Part shown: piece after piece, positions 34,418-45,100 of the stretch
How positions within the stretch are numbered: the first letter of the stretch is position 1
Layout of the letters: each line of letters opens with the position of its first letter
Origin: Aequorivita sp.
Lineage (GTDB): Bacteria; Bacteroidota; Bacteroidia; Flavobacteriales; Flavobacteriaceae
NCBI GenBank assembly: GCA_030690315.1
Contig: JAUYGY010000036.1
Span: forward strand, 186,001 to 250,000
Length of the DNA stretch: 64,000 bases
Reading direction: 5' to 3'
The notes under the pieces: generated by a model
Told to the model about the DNA's origin: nothing
What the model saw: only the letters and a program-made list of their open reading frames with translations
Databases searched by the model: none
Program-made: the position numbers and the translations under genes

Positions 34418-35039
34418 TTATTGTTTATTGTTTATTATTATTTTTATTGGCGGTTTTATTCAAGCGCAGGAAACGGCGATGAATGCTTCCGAGATTAATT
34501 CTTTCAAAGAAAAAGTAATCGCAACTGCAAAAACTACCATTTCCATTAAAACTGATTTTGTACAATTCAAGCATTTGGATTTTTTGGCGGATGATGTGAA
34601 AACATCGGGGAAAATGATTTTTAAAGCACCCAATTTAGTAAAATGGGAATACACAAATCCGTATCAATACAGCGTGATTTTTAAGCAGGACCAACTACTC
34701 ATCAATGATGGCGGCACAAAAAGTAAAGTGGATATTGGCAATAGCAAACTTTTCAAAAAGCTGAACCAATTGATCGTTAATAGCGTAAAAGGCAATATGT
34801 TCAACGATGCCGATTTCACGGTATCATTCTTTAAATCTTCAAAATACAACAAAGCAGTTTTTATACCGAAAGACAAAAAAATAGCAAAATACATTGCTTC
34901 CTTTGAATTGCTTTTTAATAAAGCGGACGCGCAGGTTTATGAAGTGAAAATGGTGGAACCGTCGCAGGATTTCACACGAATTATATTTAGCAATCGCACC
35001 TTAAATAGCACGATAAATGATTCGGTTTTTAGCAATTAG
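34410..35039 (+). CDS. LolA-like outer-membrane lipoprotein carrier
   Basis: A 209-residue periplasmic protein. ATG 34410 (MRNYCLLFIIIFIGG...) gives a signal peptide ending at IQAQ, and overlaps the deacetylase stop by 8 bases. The segment TDFVQFKHLDFLADDVKTSG, then KMIFKAPNLVKWEY, matches the LolA core; LolA binds acyl chains of lipoproteins in the periplasm. In aryl polyene loci a LolA-like protein may carry the hydrophobic pigment or its carrier. It overlaps the next lipoprotein gene by 23 bases. Confidence 0.85.
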   Translation: MRNYCLLFIIIFIGGFIQAQETAMNASEINSFKEKVIATAKTTISIKTDFVQFKHLDFLADDVKTSGKMIFKAPNLVKWEYTNPYQYSVIFKQDQLLINDGGTKSKVDIGNSKLFKKLNQLIVNSVKGNMFNDADFTVSFFKSSKYNKAVFIPKDKKIAKYIASFELLFNKADAQVYEVKMVEPSQDFTRIIFSNRTLNSTINDSVFSN

Positions 35040-35643
35040 TTTTCTGTCAATAATTGCATTAACATCGTGTTCTTTAAAGACTACTGAAGGATTGCGTCAA
35101 ATTTCATTCAGTATAACGGAGATTGAAAATCCGTATTTTTCCAATCCCGAAATTGATTATGTTTACAAAGCAAAAATTGCCGTTTACGGAAAAAATCTTG
35201 GCGGGATTTTAATTATTAAAAAAATTAGCCCTGAAAACCACCGTGTAGTTTTTACTACCGAATTTGGAAGTAAGCTGTTCGATTTTCAATTTGAAGGCGA
35301 TACTTTTACCAAGCATTTCGTGGTGGAAGATCTGGATAAAAAATTTATTGTCAATATTTTAAAGGATGATTTTAAATTGTTGGTTAGCGAAAGTGCGGAA
35401 GTTTTAGCAGTTTATGAATCAAAAAGTCAAAGGATCTATAAAACAGAAGCTGATGAAAGATTCAATTTTTATTTTTTGGAAGATAAATCCAAAAGGCTTG
35501 AGAAAATTGTAAACACATCAAAAACAAAGGAAAAAGTGGAAATTCATTTTACTTCTTCCGACGGAAAAACTGCGGATACAATCGCTATAAAACATAACAA
35601 TATCAAGCTAACAATCAACTTAGAAAAATTCAAAAACGAATAA
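35017..35643 (+). CDS. Predicted lipoprotein of unknown function
   Basis: A 208-residue protein. The N-terminus MIRFLAISFLSIIALTSCS has a lipobox (LTSC). The body is beta-rich (IDYVYKAKIAVYGKNLGGILIIKK, KFIVNILKDDFKLLVSE) with no recognised motif. Comparable small lipoproteins occur in aryl polyene loci next to LolA-like genes. It overlaps LolA by 23 bases and ends 1 base before the dehydratase gene. Confidence 0.82.
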   Translation: MIRFLAISFLSIIALTSCSLKTTEGLRQISFSITEIENPYFSNPEIDYVYKAKIAVYGKNLGGILIIKKISPENHRVVFTTEFGSKLFDFQFEGDTFTKHFVVEDLDKKFIVNILKDDFKLLVSESAEVLAVYESKSQRIYKTEADERFNFYFLEDKSKRLEKIVNTSKTKEKVEIHFTSSDGKTADTIAIKHNNIKLTINLEKFKNE

Positions 35644-35644
35644 T

Positions 35645-36013
35645 ATGCTCATCGAAGGATTATATAAAATTACTGCGACCGAAAACACTTCCGAAGGGAT
35701 TTTAGCAAAAGTACATTTAAACAAAGACCACGCAATTTTTAAAGGGCATTTCCCCGGAAACCCAGTAATGCCGGGCGTTTGTATGATTCAAATTATAAAG
35801 GAGCTGACAGAGGAAGCGACTGGCAAAAATTTGTTTTTGGCCGTTTCATCAAACATAAAATTTATGGCAATTATAAATCCTGAAAAGAATCCGGATTTAC
35901 AACTAATTATTGATATTGCCCAAGAAAATGGCGGGGTGAAAGTGAAAAACACAACTTCGTTTGAAGATACCGTGGCGTTGAAACTTAGCGCTACTTTTAA
36001 AGTTATTGGCTGA
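35645..36013 (+). CDS. Hotdog dehydratase (ApeI/FabZ-like)
   Basis: A 122-residue hotdog protein containing FKGHFPGNPVMPGVCMIQI, the FabZ/ApeI active-site block with the catalytic His. The position of the FabZ glutamate reads Gln, as tolerated in ApeI-type enzymes. It is the only one of three hotdog dehydratase-like proteins here with the GHFPG loop, so it is the best candidate for 3-hydroxyacyl-ACP dehydration in each polyene cycle. Its stop overlaps the next start by one base. Confidence 0.88.
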   Translation: MLIEGLYKITATENTSEGILAKVHLNKDHAIFKGHFPGNPVMPGVCMIQIIKELTEEATGKNLFLAVSSNIKFMAIINPEKNPDLQLIIDIAQENGGVKVKNTTSFEDTVALKLSATFKVIG

Positions 36014-36504
36014 TGAAATATTTATTATTTATCGTTTTTTTCATTTCCGTTGCAGGGACTGCCCAAGACTGGAGCGGTATCCGTTCCTCATATCCAAAGG
36101 CAGTGCAAAGTTCTGAAACCATCACTAAACTTGACGGCGAACTTAAAAATGTAACTTCCAAAAACAAGCCCGTTTTACTAGCCTACAAAGGGGCGGTTTT
36201 AACATTGAAAGCAAAATTTTCTAAAAAGAAAAGCGATAAAAAAGAGTTTTTCAAAGAAGGGGTTTCATTCATTGAAAATGCACTAAAGATGGAACCCTCA
36301 AATATTGAAATCCGTTACATTCGAATGAGCGTTCAAGAAAACTCCCCGAAATTTCTGGGTTATCATAGAAATATTGAAGAGGATAAAGAGTATATTTTGA
36401 AGAATTATGCGGATGTTTCTTCCAAAGAATTGAAAGATGTAATTGAGGGTTTTGTTTTGAAATCTGAAAATTTTGATGAATCTGAAAAACGAGCCATTCA
36501 ATAA
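36013..36504 (+). CDS. Secreted protein of unknown function
   Basis: A 163-residue protein with signal peptide MKYLLFIVFFISVAGTAQ. The mature part is mostly alpha-helical with lysine-rich segments (KAKFSKKKSDKKEFF) and a possible TPR-like pair (FIENALKMEPSNIEIRYIRM). Coupled to the dehydratase by a one-base overlap, so probably the last gene of the first flexirubin block; a 153-base gap follows. Confidence 0.85.
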   Translation: MKYLLFIVFFISVAGTAQDWSGIRSSYPKAVQSSETITKLDGELKNVTSKNKPVLLAYKGAVLTLKAKFSKKKSDKKEFFKEGVSFIENALKMEPSNIEIRYIRMSVQENSPKFLGYHRNIEEDKEYILKNYADVSSKELKDVIEGFVLKSENFDESEKRAIQ

Positions 36505-36657
36505 TTGAGGAAATAGAAAATTTTCTTTCTAAATTATTTTTTGATTTTGTTTAAATAAAATCGAATCAAACATTAGTACTCTCATTTTTTTTAATATTTT
36601 ACCATTCCTTTAACATTTGCAAGCATTTGCTACTGAAAAAATTTTAAATTATTGTAG

Positions 36658-38571
36658 ATGAGAAAATTATTCATTCCTTTTTTATTTTTAGCAACTGTTT
36701 GTGTGGCTCAAAAAAATTCAGATCCAACTTCAGAGGAAATAAATCAGGCAAAAACCCTCAAAATCAAATACACAAATGATGATCTTGTATTATTGGAAAG
36801 TAAAGATTATGTGACTTTTGATATTAATAAAGATAAAAATCATGTTACTGTAAAACATCAAGTTAATGAGGAAATGCTAAACATTTCTTCTCGAACCGAT
36901 ATCCAAAAACATATTTTTTATGATGGTCAATCAGAAATTAGCAGTTTCGCTTTAAAATACAGGAATAAAAAAGCCGCATATTTCAATATTAAAGACGAAT
37001 CCTATACGATTGATGAGTTTTTCTATAATGATGTACGTGTAAAATATGCCACTTTAGATTTTCCTGTACAGGGCTATAAATATTATTTTGAAGCTACTAA
37101 AAATATATTTGACGTAAAATATTTTACCTCACTATATTTCACGGATGCCTACCCAATAAGTAAAAAGGAAATTACTTTGGTTGTGCCCAAATGGCTTAAC
37201 CTGGAGATTAAAGAAATAAATTTTGAAGGTTTTAATATTTCAAAAGAAATCATTTATGATGAGAAACAAAATGCAAATATTATAACATATTCGGTTTCTA
37301 CTTTACATGCGGGCTATGTAGAGGAGCAATCCCCAGGTCCCAGTTATATCTATCCACATTTATTGATTTTGGCAAAATCTTATACCAATAATGGGGAGAA
37401 TTACACATTGTTCAACGAAACAAAAGATTTGTATAATTGGTACAAATCATTGGTAGATTCAATGAATGACGATCGTTCAGTTTTAAAAGAAAAGGTTTCG
37501 GAACTAACTGCAGGAGCAAAAACCGATGAGGAAAAAATCAAAAATATATATTATTGGATTCAGGACAATATCCGCTATATAGCTTTTGAAGATGGCTTGG
37601 CAGGCTTTAAGCCAGATGAGTCGCAAAATGTTTTTAAGAAAAGATATGGCGACTGTAAAGGAATGGCAAATCTCACCAAACAAATGCTTATTGAAGCAGG
37701 TTTTGATGCGCGTTTAACTTGGCTTGGAACCAAAAGAATTGCCTATGACTATTCTATGCCTTCCCTTTCTGTAGACAATCATATGATTTGTACTGTTTTT
37801 AATAACGGAAAGAAAATATTTCTGGATGGCACCGAGAAATTCAATCCATACGGTGAATATGCAGAGCGAATTCAGGGAAAACAAGTAATGATTGAAGATG
37901 GAGACTCTTTTATTTTGGATGCCATTCCCACAGTAACCCCAGAAATTAATAAGGAAACGCATGTTTTTAATGCCAGGATCAATAATAATGCATTGGAAGG
38001 TGATGTTTCCTTAACCTATGGAGGACAAAGCAAAGCAGCTTTTTTGTACGGTTTTAATAATTTAAGGTCGGAAAGGAAAAATGAAGCTTTGGAATATTAT
38101 TTAAACAGAGCGGACAGAAACATGTTTGTGAACAATATTAAAACTTCTGATCTGGAGAACCGAGATAGCCAACTTTCCATAAAGTATCTTTTAAAACAGG
38201 ATAATACAGTAACATCCTTTGATGACGAGATATATATAAACCTTGACTATAATAAGGAATATGGCAAATCTCTATTGAATGATCGAAAAACTGACTATGA
38301 ATTTGATCATAAACAATATTTATCCTCCGAGATAAACTTGCAACTTCCCGAGGGATATAAAATAGCTGAACTTCCAAATGGAATAGATGTCAACACCCAC
38401 AATTACAAAATTTTTGTGGATTTTGAAGTAACGGACAATGTGCTACATTATAAAAAAGTTTTTATAATGAAAAATGCCATCGTTGAAAAGTCGAATTTTA
38501 AAGAATGGAACGAGACCATAAAAGCGCTACAATCTATATACAATCAGCAGATAATTCTTGTAAAGGACTAA
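36658..38571 (+). CDS. DUF3857 transglutaminase-like secreted protein, active-site intact
   Basis: A 637-residue exported protein (signal peptide ending CVAQ). A DUF3857-type beta domain (about residues 40-240) precedes a transglutaminase core: Cys333 (KRYGDCKGMANL), His375 (SVDNHMICTV) and Asp390 (KIFLDGTEKF), an intact triad. A C-terminal beta domain (about 430-637) follows. The family is common in Bacteroidota but poorly characterised; amide-bond hydrolysis or cross-linking is inferred from the fold. A weak promoter-like TTTAACATTTG sequence lies about 40 bases upstream. The paralogue follows 28 bases later. Confidence 0.9.
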   Translation: MRKLFIPFLFLATVCVAQKNSDPTSEEINQAKTLKIKYTNDDLVLLESKDYVTFDINKDKNHVTVKHQVNEEMLNISSRTDIQKHIFYDGQSEISSFALKYRNKKAAYFNIKDESYTIDEFFYNDVRVKYATLDFPVQGYKYYFEATKNIFDVKYFTSLYFTDAYPISKKEITLVVPKWLNLEIKEINFEGFNISKEIIYDEKQNANIITYSVSTLHAGYVEEQSPGPSYIYPHLLILAKSYTNNGENYTLFNETKDLYNWYKSLVDSMNDDRSVLKEKVSELTAGAKTDEEKIKNIYYWIQDNIRYIAFEDGLAGFKPDESQNVFKKRYGDCKGMANLTKQMLIEAGFDARLTWLGTKRIAYDYSMPSLSVDNHMICTVFNNGKKIFLDGTEKFNPYGEYAERIQGKQVMIEDGDSFILDAIPTVTPEINKETHVFNARINNNALEGDVSLTYGGQSKAAFLYGFNNLRSERKNEALEYYLNRADRNMFVNNIKTSDLENRDSQLSIKYLLKQDNTVTSFDDEIYINLDYNKEYGKSLLNDRKTDYEFDHKQYLSSEINLQLPEGYKIAELPNGIDVNTHNYKIFVDFEVTDNVLHYKKVFIMKNAIVEKSNFKEWNETIKALQSIYNQQIILVKD

Positions 38572-38599
38572 ATCATTATTTTACCTAACCGCAAATAGT

Positions 38600-40783
38600 A
38601 TGATTAAAAAAAATTTTGGATTGGCGCTTTTCGTGCTCTTCTCTTTTGCCGCTAATGCACAATCAAAGAAAACGCTTGACAAACAGGAAGAAATAAAAAA
38701 CCTTGTTTGGAACGACAACGATCCATATAAAAATGCAATGGAAATTCCAGAAAACTGGAAAAATGAGTCGGCCGTATTTATTGTGAAGAATATAAAATAT
38801 ATCTACAATCGTCCAGGTAATAGCATTGAATATACCAAAATTGAAAGAGATAGAATAAAATTGCTGGATCAGGCTGCCGTCACAGAATATTCCGAATTGA
38901 AATATACGGAAGGAAACGTGTTTTATAGAGATATGAGCCGAGTGACAAATACGTTTATTTTGGGCGTAAAAGTCATTAAACCAAATGGCGAAGAAATTGA
39001 AATAAACGTAAACCAAGAATCAATTTCAAATAACGATGAAAAGAAAATAGCAATTCCGTCTTTGGAAAAAGGTGATATTATTGACTATTATTTTTACACA
39101 AACACCATTGTTGGCGAAAATGATCTGTACCAATACAAACCAGTAGAAAACATTATTGGTGATACATATCCTATTGCCAAATTTGAATTTTTCCTTGAAA
39201 CGGAAGACGATTTCTTTTTGAGTTTTAATACCTACAATGGCGCGCCAAAACTTCAGCAAATAGTTGAACCAACAAAAAAAGACAAAAAAAGAGTGTATTC
39301 CTTTACGGCTGAAAATGTAGAAAGAAACGATTTCCCAAGATGGTTTTTTCCGTTGGTGGAATTGCCTTCTTATAAATTCCAAGTACTTTTTGCGCGCTCC
39401 GGAAAATATGAAAAAAAAGCTTATGCCTTTATTCCTGAAGAGGCAAATACCATAAAAACAAACGTTTCCAAAGAAGAGATCTTTAACCTTTACGAAGGTA
39501 AATTTGGTCCGTATGGCAACCTTGGCGATGTGGAACGTTTCCTAAAAAAGAAAAACTTTGCCACAAACGAAGAGAAGGTAAAAGAAGTATTCTATTACAT
39601 ACGCCATGCCTATTATACCAATTATGTAGAGGCCTTTGTTATGGACGAATCAAACATAATGTACCCTTTTGAACTTTATGGAAATAACCCAATAATATTT
39701 AATAAAGACGAAGAGTTTGTTCGTTTTTTCACAGCCTTTTTAAAAGATAACAAGATAGATTATGAAATAATTATTGGCACCTACCGCTATAACGGCGATA
39801 TTAATGATCTTTTGCTGGAAAGCAACATCAATTTCATTTTGAAAGTAAATACTGAAACCCCCGTTTACATTGAATACTTTGATCCCTTCGCTACGCCCAA
39901 CCAAATTTCACCATTGTTGGAAAACACTAATGCCTATACGTTGAAAGTAGTTAACAGAAAACATATTGAAAAAATTGAAACCATAAAACTCCCTACCTCA
40001 AATTACCAAGAAAACAATTCCACTGAAAAAACCGAATTAACCATTTTACCAAATTTTTCTGGGATTGGCGTGAACAGAAATTTTATTTATAACGGACAGA
40101 CCAAGCTGGACGAACAAAATAACATTTTGATGTATTATGATTATGTGTATGAGGACCACGCAAAATATGAAACAGAGCCCATTTTGGATCGAGTTAGAAA
40201 CAATAAAGACCAAGAAAAATATAAAAAGGAATATGCAGCTCTTCTTAAAACATTAAAAGAAAAGCAACTGAATAAAATAAAAGAAAGAACAGAAGGTGAA
40301 TATGATTTAAAAATAGAAAACTATGCTTTCAAAATTTTAAAAAATGGAAGATTTGGGAAGGAAGATGCTTTTGAATATAGCGAATCCTTCAATATTGGTA
40401 ACGATTTAATTAAAACAGCGGGAAAAAACTATATCTTGGATATCGGAAAAATGCTACCAGGCCAAGTAGATTTAACTGCTAAAGAAAAAAACAGAACCAA
40501 TAACGTTTATATGAACAACCCAAGGTCTTTCAACTACCAAATCACTCTTAATATTCCTGAAGGATTCACCGTTTCGGGACTTGAAAATTTAACAAGCAAG
40601 GTTGAAAATGAAACAGGAAGTTTTATTAGCAATGCTTCTGTAAATGGAAATAAACTAATTATTGACATTGAAAAATTTTACAAAAACAATTATGAACCCA
40701 ACGCAAACTGGCAAAAAATGGTAGCCTTTCTCGATGCCGCTTCACAATTTTCACAAGCAAAAATTTTATTGAAGAAACAATAA
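38600..40783 (+). CDS. DUF3857 transglutaminase-like secreted protein, triad lost
   Basis: A 727-residue exported protein (signal peptide MIKKNFGLALFVLFSFAANAQ) paralogous to the preceding gene. The DUF3857 part includes TYSPEKGDIID-like (here IPSLEKGDIIDYYFYTN). Where the partner has GDC, this protein reads FNKDEEFVRFF, and the His segment reads SNINFILKV, so Cys and His are gone; only a YFDPFAT acidic residue persists. It may be a partner or regulator of the active copy. After it comes a 209-base gap with a new promoter box. Confidence 0.88.
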   Translation: MIKKNFGLALFVLFSFAANAQSKKTLDKQEEIKNLVWNDNDPYKNAMEIPENWKNESAVFIVKNIKYIYNRPGNSIEYTKIERDRIKLLDQAAVTEYSELKYTEGNVFYRDMSRVTNTFILGVKVIKPNGEEIEINVNQESISNNDEKKIAIPSLEKGDIIDYYFYTNTIVGENDLYQYKPVENIIGDTYPIAKFEFFLETEDDFFLSFNTYNGAPKLQQIVEPTKKDKKRVYSFTAENVERNDFPRWFFPLVELPSYKFQVLFARSGKYEKKAYAFIPEEANTIKTNVSKEEIFNLYEGKFGPYGNLGDVERFLKKKNFATNEEKVKEVFYYIRHAYYTNYVEAFVMDESNIMYPFELYGNNPIIFNKDEEFVRFFTAFLKDNKIDYEIIIGTYRYNGDINDLLLESNINFILKVNTETPVYIEYFDPFATPNQISPLLENTNAYTLKVVNRKHIEKIETIKLPTSNYQENNSTEKTELTILPNFSGIGVNRNFIYNGQTKLDEQNNILMYYDYVYEDHAKYETEPILDRVRNNKDQEKYKKEYAALLKTLKEKQLNKIKERTEGEYDLKIENYAFKILKNGRFGKEDAFEYSESFNIGNDLIKTAGKNYILDIGKMLPGQVDLTAKEKNRTNNVYMNNPRSFNYQITLNIPEGFTVSGLENLTSKVENETGSFISNASVNGNKLIIDIEKFYKNNYEPNANWQKMVAFLDAASQFSQAKILLKKQ

Positions 40784-40910
40784 AATGACGCCTAAAATGG
40801 AACAAATACTATTGTCTTTAGAATATTGAAAGTGATTGAAAAAAGAAATATTGAATTGGTATTAAGTAGATATCTATATTAGTTTAAACAAGTATCGAAT
40901 TTTTAAAACT

Positions 40911-40918
40911 TATTTTTG
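40911..40918 (+). promoter_or_regulatory. -7 promoter box of the second flexirubin block
   Basis: TATTTTTG is an exact TAnnTTTG match, 75 bases before the GT2-DUF2062 ATG. It supports a second transcription unit running to the AMP ligase. Confidence 0.4.
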
Positions 40919-40992
40919 CCCAAAATAGATTCGTATTTTTATAACAAAAGCAGAAAATTCGGTAATTCCAGCTTTTGGAAAGAATATCCCAA

Positions 40993-42186
40993 ATGGACCA
41001 AAAACTACTTTCAGATAAATTTAAAAGCCTGAAATGTTGCGTAATTATTCCCACCTATAATAATTACACAACCTTGCAAAAGGTAATTGATGGCGTTTTG
41101 GTTTACACTGATAATGTTATTATCGTGAACGATGGTTCCACAGATGGTACTTCTGAAATATTAGTTCAATTTCCGCACATTCCCCAAATTCATCTTCCAA
41201 AAAATAAAGGCAAGGGCAATGCGCTACGTCAAGGTTTTAAGTGCGCTGAGAGTTTAGGCTATCAGTATGCAATAACAATTGACAGTGATGGGCAGCATTT
41301 CCCTGAGGATATTCAAACATTTATTGAGGCGTTGGAAAATGATGGAAACAAGGAAATTCTTCTAATTGGCGCAAGGAATATGGGCCAAATTGGCGTTCCG
41401 AAAAAAAGTAGTTTCGGCAACAAATTTTCCAACTTTTGGTTTTGGGTTGAAACTGGAACCCGCTTGCAGGACACGCAGTCTGGTTTTAGGCTGTACCCTA
41501 TTTTTGCAATGAGGGATTTGAAATTATACACCAACAAGTTTGAGTTTGAAATTGAAGCCATCGTAAAAGCTGCGTGGAACGATATTGAAGTAAAAAATAT
41601 TCCAATACAAGTGCATTATGAGCAGGAAAATCGGGTTTCGCATTTCCGCCCGTTCAAGGACTTTACACGCATTAGCATCTTAAATACGTGGTTTGTTTTC
41701 GTTACTTTTCTGTATATAAAACCGCGAAATCTTTTCAGAAAACTAAAAAAAAAAGGACTTAAAAGGTTTATAATGGAAGACCTTTTGGGCAGTGACGATT
41801 CTGCTGAAAAGAAAGCAATTTCCATTGCACTTGGCGTTTTTATTGGGCTTTCACCTATTTGGGGCTTTCATACTGTAGCAGTAATTTTTTTGGCACTGCT
41901 ATTAAATTTGAACAAAATGATTGCCTTTGCTTTTTCCAACGTTAGCATTCCGCCATTTATTCCGTTAATACTTTATTTCAGCTTAAAATTGGGCAGTTGG
42001 CTTTTAGGCGAAAATTTTGTGCTTTCCATGAGCGAAATTGACCCAAGTTTAGAGCTAATGAAATATATAAAATCATATATTGTCGGTAGTTTGGCACTTT
42101 CAGTAACCGCCGCGATCACTTTTGGAATCGTGGGCTACGTTTTCTTGATGCTGTTTGAACGGAAAAAAATTCTCGACAATGGGTAA
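40993..42186 (+). CDS. Glycosyltransferase family 2 - DUF2062 fusion
   Basis: A 397-residue protein. ATG 40993 is chosen over TTG 40975. The GT2 domain (about residues 10-220) has CCVIIPTYNNYTTLQ, NDGSTDGT and the DxD-like TIDSDGQH, of the dolichyl-phosphate-mannose-synthase type. The C-terminal DUF2062 part (about 265-385) has LGVFIGLSPIWGFHT and three hydrophobic segments, anchoring it in the inner membrane. GT2-DUF2062 fusions are a regular member of flexirubin and aryl polyene loci. Sugar donor and acceptor are unknown. It overlaps the MMPL gene by 8 bases. Confidence 0.9.
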   Translation: MDQKLLSDKFKSLKCCVIIPTYNNYTTLQKVIDGVLVYTDNVIIVNDGSTDGTSEILVQFPHIPQIHLPKNKGKGNALRQGFKCAESLGYQYAITIDSDGQHFPEDIQTFIEALENDGNKEILLIGARNMGQIGVPKKSSFGNKFSNFWFWVETGTRLQDTQSGFRLYPIFAMRDLKLYTNKFEFEIEAIVKAAWNDIEVKNIPIQVHYEQENRVSHFRPFKDFTRISILNTWFVFVTFLYIKPRNLFRKLKKKGLKRFIMEDLLGSDDSAEKKAISIALGVFIGLSPIWGFHTVAVIFLALLLNLNKMIAFAFSNVSIPPFIPLILYFSLKLGSWLLGENFVLSMSEIDPSLELMKYIKSYIVGSLALSVTAAITFGIVGYVFLMLFERKKILDNG

Positions 42187-45100
42187 CTGGTTTTTTAAAG
42201 CATATCATTTTTTATTGAAAAATAGAATAGCATGCGCCTTTGCCCTGATGTTACTGGTTTTTGGTCTCACTTTCTTGGTGTCGAAAATTCGTTTTGAAGA
42301 AGATATTTCAAAATTGATTCCCATAAATAGTGAAAATGAGGATTTTCAGAAAGTTTTGAAAACCGTCAATTTTACTGACAAAATTATTGTTACCATCCGC
42401 CGAAATGATTCCATAGAAGCGGACCAACTTACCCAATATGCCACAGAATTTGTGGATAGTCTGCAAGCCCATTCCGGAAAATATGTGAAATACATTCGCG
42501 GAAAAGTAAACGATGAAGATTTACTGCGAACAATGGGGTTTGTTTATGAAAATCTCCCGTTGTTTTTTGACAAAGATGATTATTTCACCATTGCCGGAAA
42601 ACTTCAAAAAGACAGTATTTCCGCCATTACGGAAGCAAATTACCGAACACTCATTTCGCCGTCCGGCATAATTTCAAAAGATATTATTTTGAAGGACCCG
42701 CTGGGGCTTTCCTTTATCGCTTTAAAAAAATTACGCCAGCTCGGGGTTTCAGACGATTTCTTTTTGAAGGATGGTTTTTTGGTAAGCAAAGACGAAAAAA
42801 ATATTCTACTTTTCATTACCCCAAAATTTTCAAGCAGCGAAACTGCAGAAAATTCCAAGTTTGCTGAACAACTTTACACGCTGCAAAGTACACTGGACCA
42901 GAAATATTCCGGAAAAGTTAGTAGCGAATATTTTGGCGCAGCACTTATTGCGGTTGCAAATGCGAAGCAGATAAAAAACGACATTCAGTTTACCGTTGGC
43001 ATCGCGTTCACGCTGTTAATTGTAATCTTCATTTTCTTTTATAGAAAACTTTACGTGCCAGTCATACTCTTCATCCCAACGATCTTTGGGGGTTTGTTGG
43101 CAGTGGCTTTGTTGTATTTAATTCGCGAAGAAATTTCTGCCATTTCTCTCGGAATTGGCTCTGTTTTGCTGGGCGTGACGCTTGATTATTCACTTCATAT
43201 TTTAACGCACATCCGCAATAATGAAACCTTGGAAAGTCTTTACAAAGATGTAACCGAGCCCATTTTGATGAGCAGTTTAACTACCGCTTTGGCGTTTCTG
43301 TGTTTGCTGTTTTTAGATTCACAAGCCTTGCAGGATTTGGGAATTTTAGCTGCCGTGAGCGTTATGGGAGCTTCGATTTTCGCGCTTTTCTTTATTCCGT
43401 TGGTTTACAAAAATCCGCTTACGAGAAAGCAACAAATCAACGTTTTGGACAAAGTTGCAGATTATCCTTTTCATAAAAATAAGTGGATGTTGATTGGGCT
43501 TGGGCTGGTTTTGATTGTTAGCATTTTCACATATCAACGCGTGGAATTCAACAAGGACATTTCAAAATTAAACTATGAACCTTCGGAAATAAAAGCCGCG
43601 ATGCAGCATTTGGATGAACTGACCGATATTTCTTCAAAATCAGTTTATTTGGCAACCTACGGAAAATCGGTTGAAGGCACACTTCAGTTAAACGATTCCA
43701 TCCACGGAACATTGGAATTACTAAAAGAAGAAGGAAAAATAAGCAGTTTCAGTTCCATAGGCGCATTGGTACATTCCCAAAGGGACCAGCGGAAAAAAAT
43801 TGCACAATGGGAACAGTTTTGGAATACTGGGCGAAAAGATAGCATCGAAATCAATTTGATTGAAAGCGGTGCCGAAAAAGGTTTTAAACCAACTACTTTC
43901 AATCAGTTTTATGATTTTTTGGATACTGATTTCCATACGCTGAAACCTGAAGATTATCAGCAAATTCCGTCCATGCTTTTGGAAGATTATATTACAACTG
44001 AAGCAGATTTCACCACAATTACAACATTGATAAAACTCAATAACGAAAATGCTTCGGCTATTAAAAGCGTTTTTAAGGAAATCCCAAACACAATAGTTAT
44101 TGACCGCCAAGAAATGAACGAGACCTTTTTGGGCAATCTAAAAAATGATTTCAACAGCCTGATTGGGTTTTGTTTGATCGCCGTTCTTTTCATTCTTTTT
44201 CTTTTCTTCCGAAGTTTTTCTCTCACATTGGTTACGGCCGTCCCCATATTTATCACTTGGTTTTTAACATTGGGAATTATGGGGCTTTTTCATATTCAGT
44301 TCAATATTTTCAATATTATTATTTCCACATTTATTTTTGGTTTGGGGGTAGATTACAGCATTTTTATGACCAAGGGTTTGCTGAAAGAAGTGCGCACCGG
44401 CGAAAAAGTAATGGCAACGCACAAAACCTCAATAATGCTTTCGGTGTTGACTACAATTTTGGGCGTTGGCGTTTTGATTTTTGCGAAGCATCCAGCGCTG
44501 TATTCCATCTCCATTGTTTCTATAATCGGAATTTTTTCAGCAATGTTTACGGCGTTTACGGTGCAGCCCTTGCTTTTTAAATTATTTATTGGCAGCCGTA
44601 CAAAGCGTCCCATAACGCCAAGAATGTTTTTACATTCGCTTGTTTCTTTCGGTTACTTCGGGTTGGGCGGAATTTGTCTCTCTATTTATAGTAGCACTTT
44701 GATGCCAATTTTGCCCATCAGTAAAAAAATTAAAATGGGATGGTTCCATAAAGTGATTGCGAAATTTATGAAATCGGTGCTTTACACAAATCCATTCGTG
44801 AAGAAAAAAGTAATCAATAATAACGGCGAGGATTTCTCGAAACCTGCTGTAATTATTGCAAATCACACTTCGTTTCTCGATATTTTGGCCGTTGGGATGT
44901 TACATCCAAAAATTTGTTTTTTGGTGAATGATTGGGTTTATAATTCCCCAGTTTTTGGCAAAGCCGTGCAGCGCGCAGATTTTTATCCCGTTTCCAGCGG
45001 AATCGAAAACAGTTTGGAACCCCTAAAAAAGAAAATAAAGCAGGGTTATTCATTGATGGCGTTTCCCGAAGGAACACGTAGCGAAAGCAACAAAATCAGG

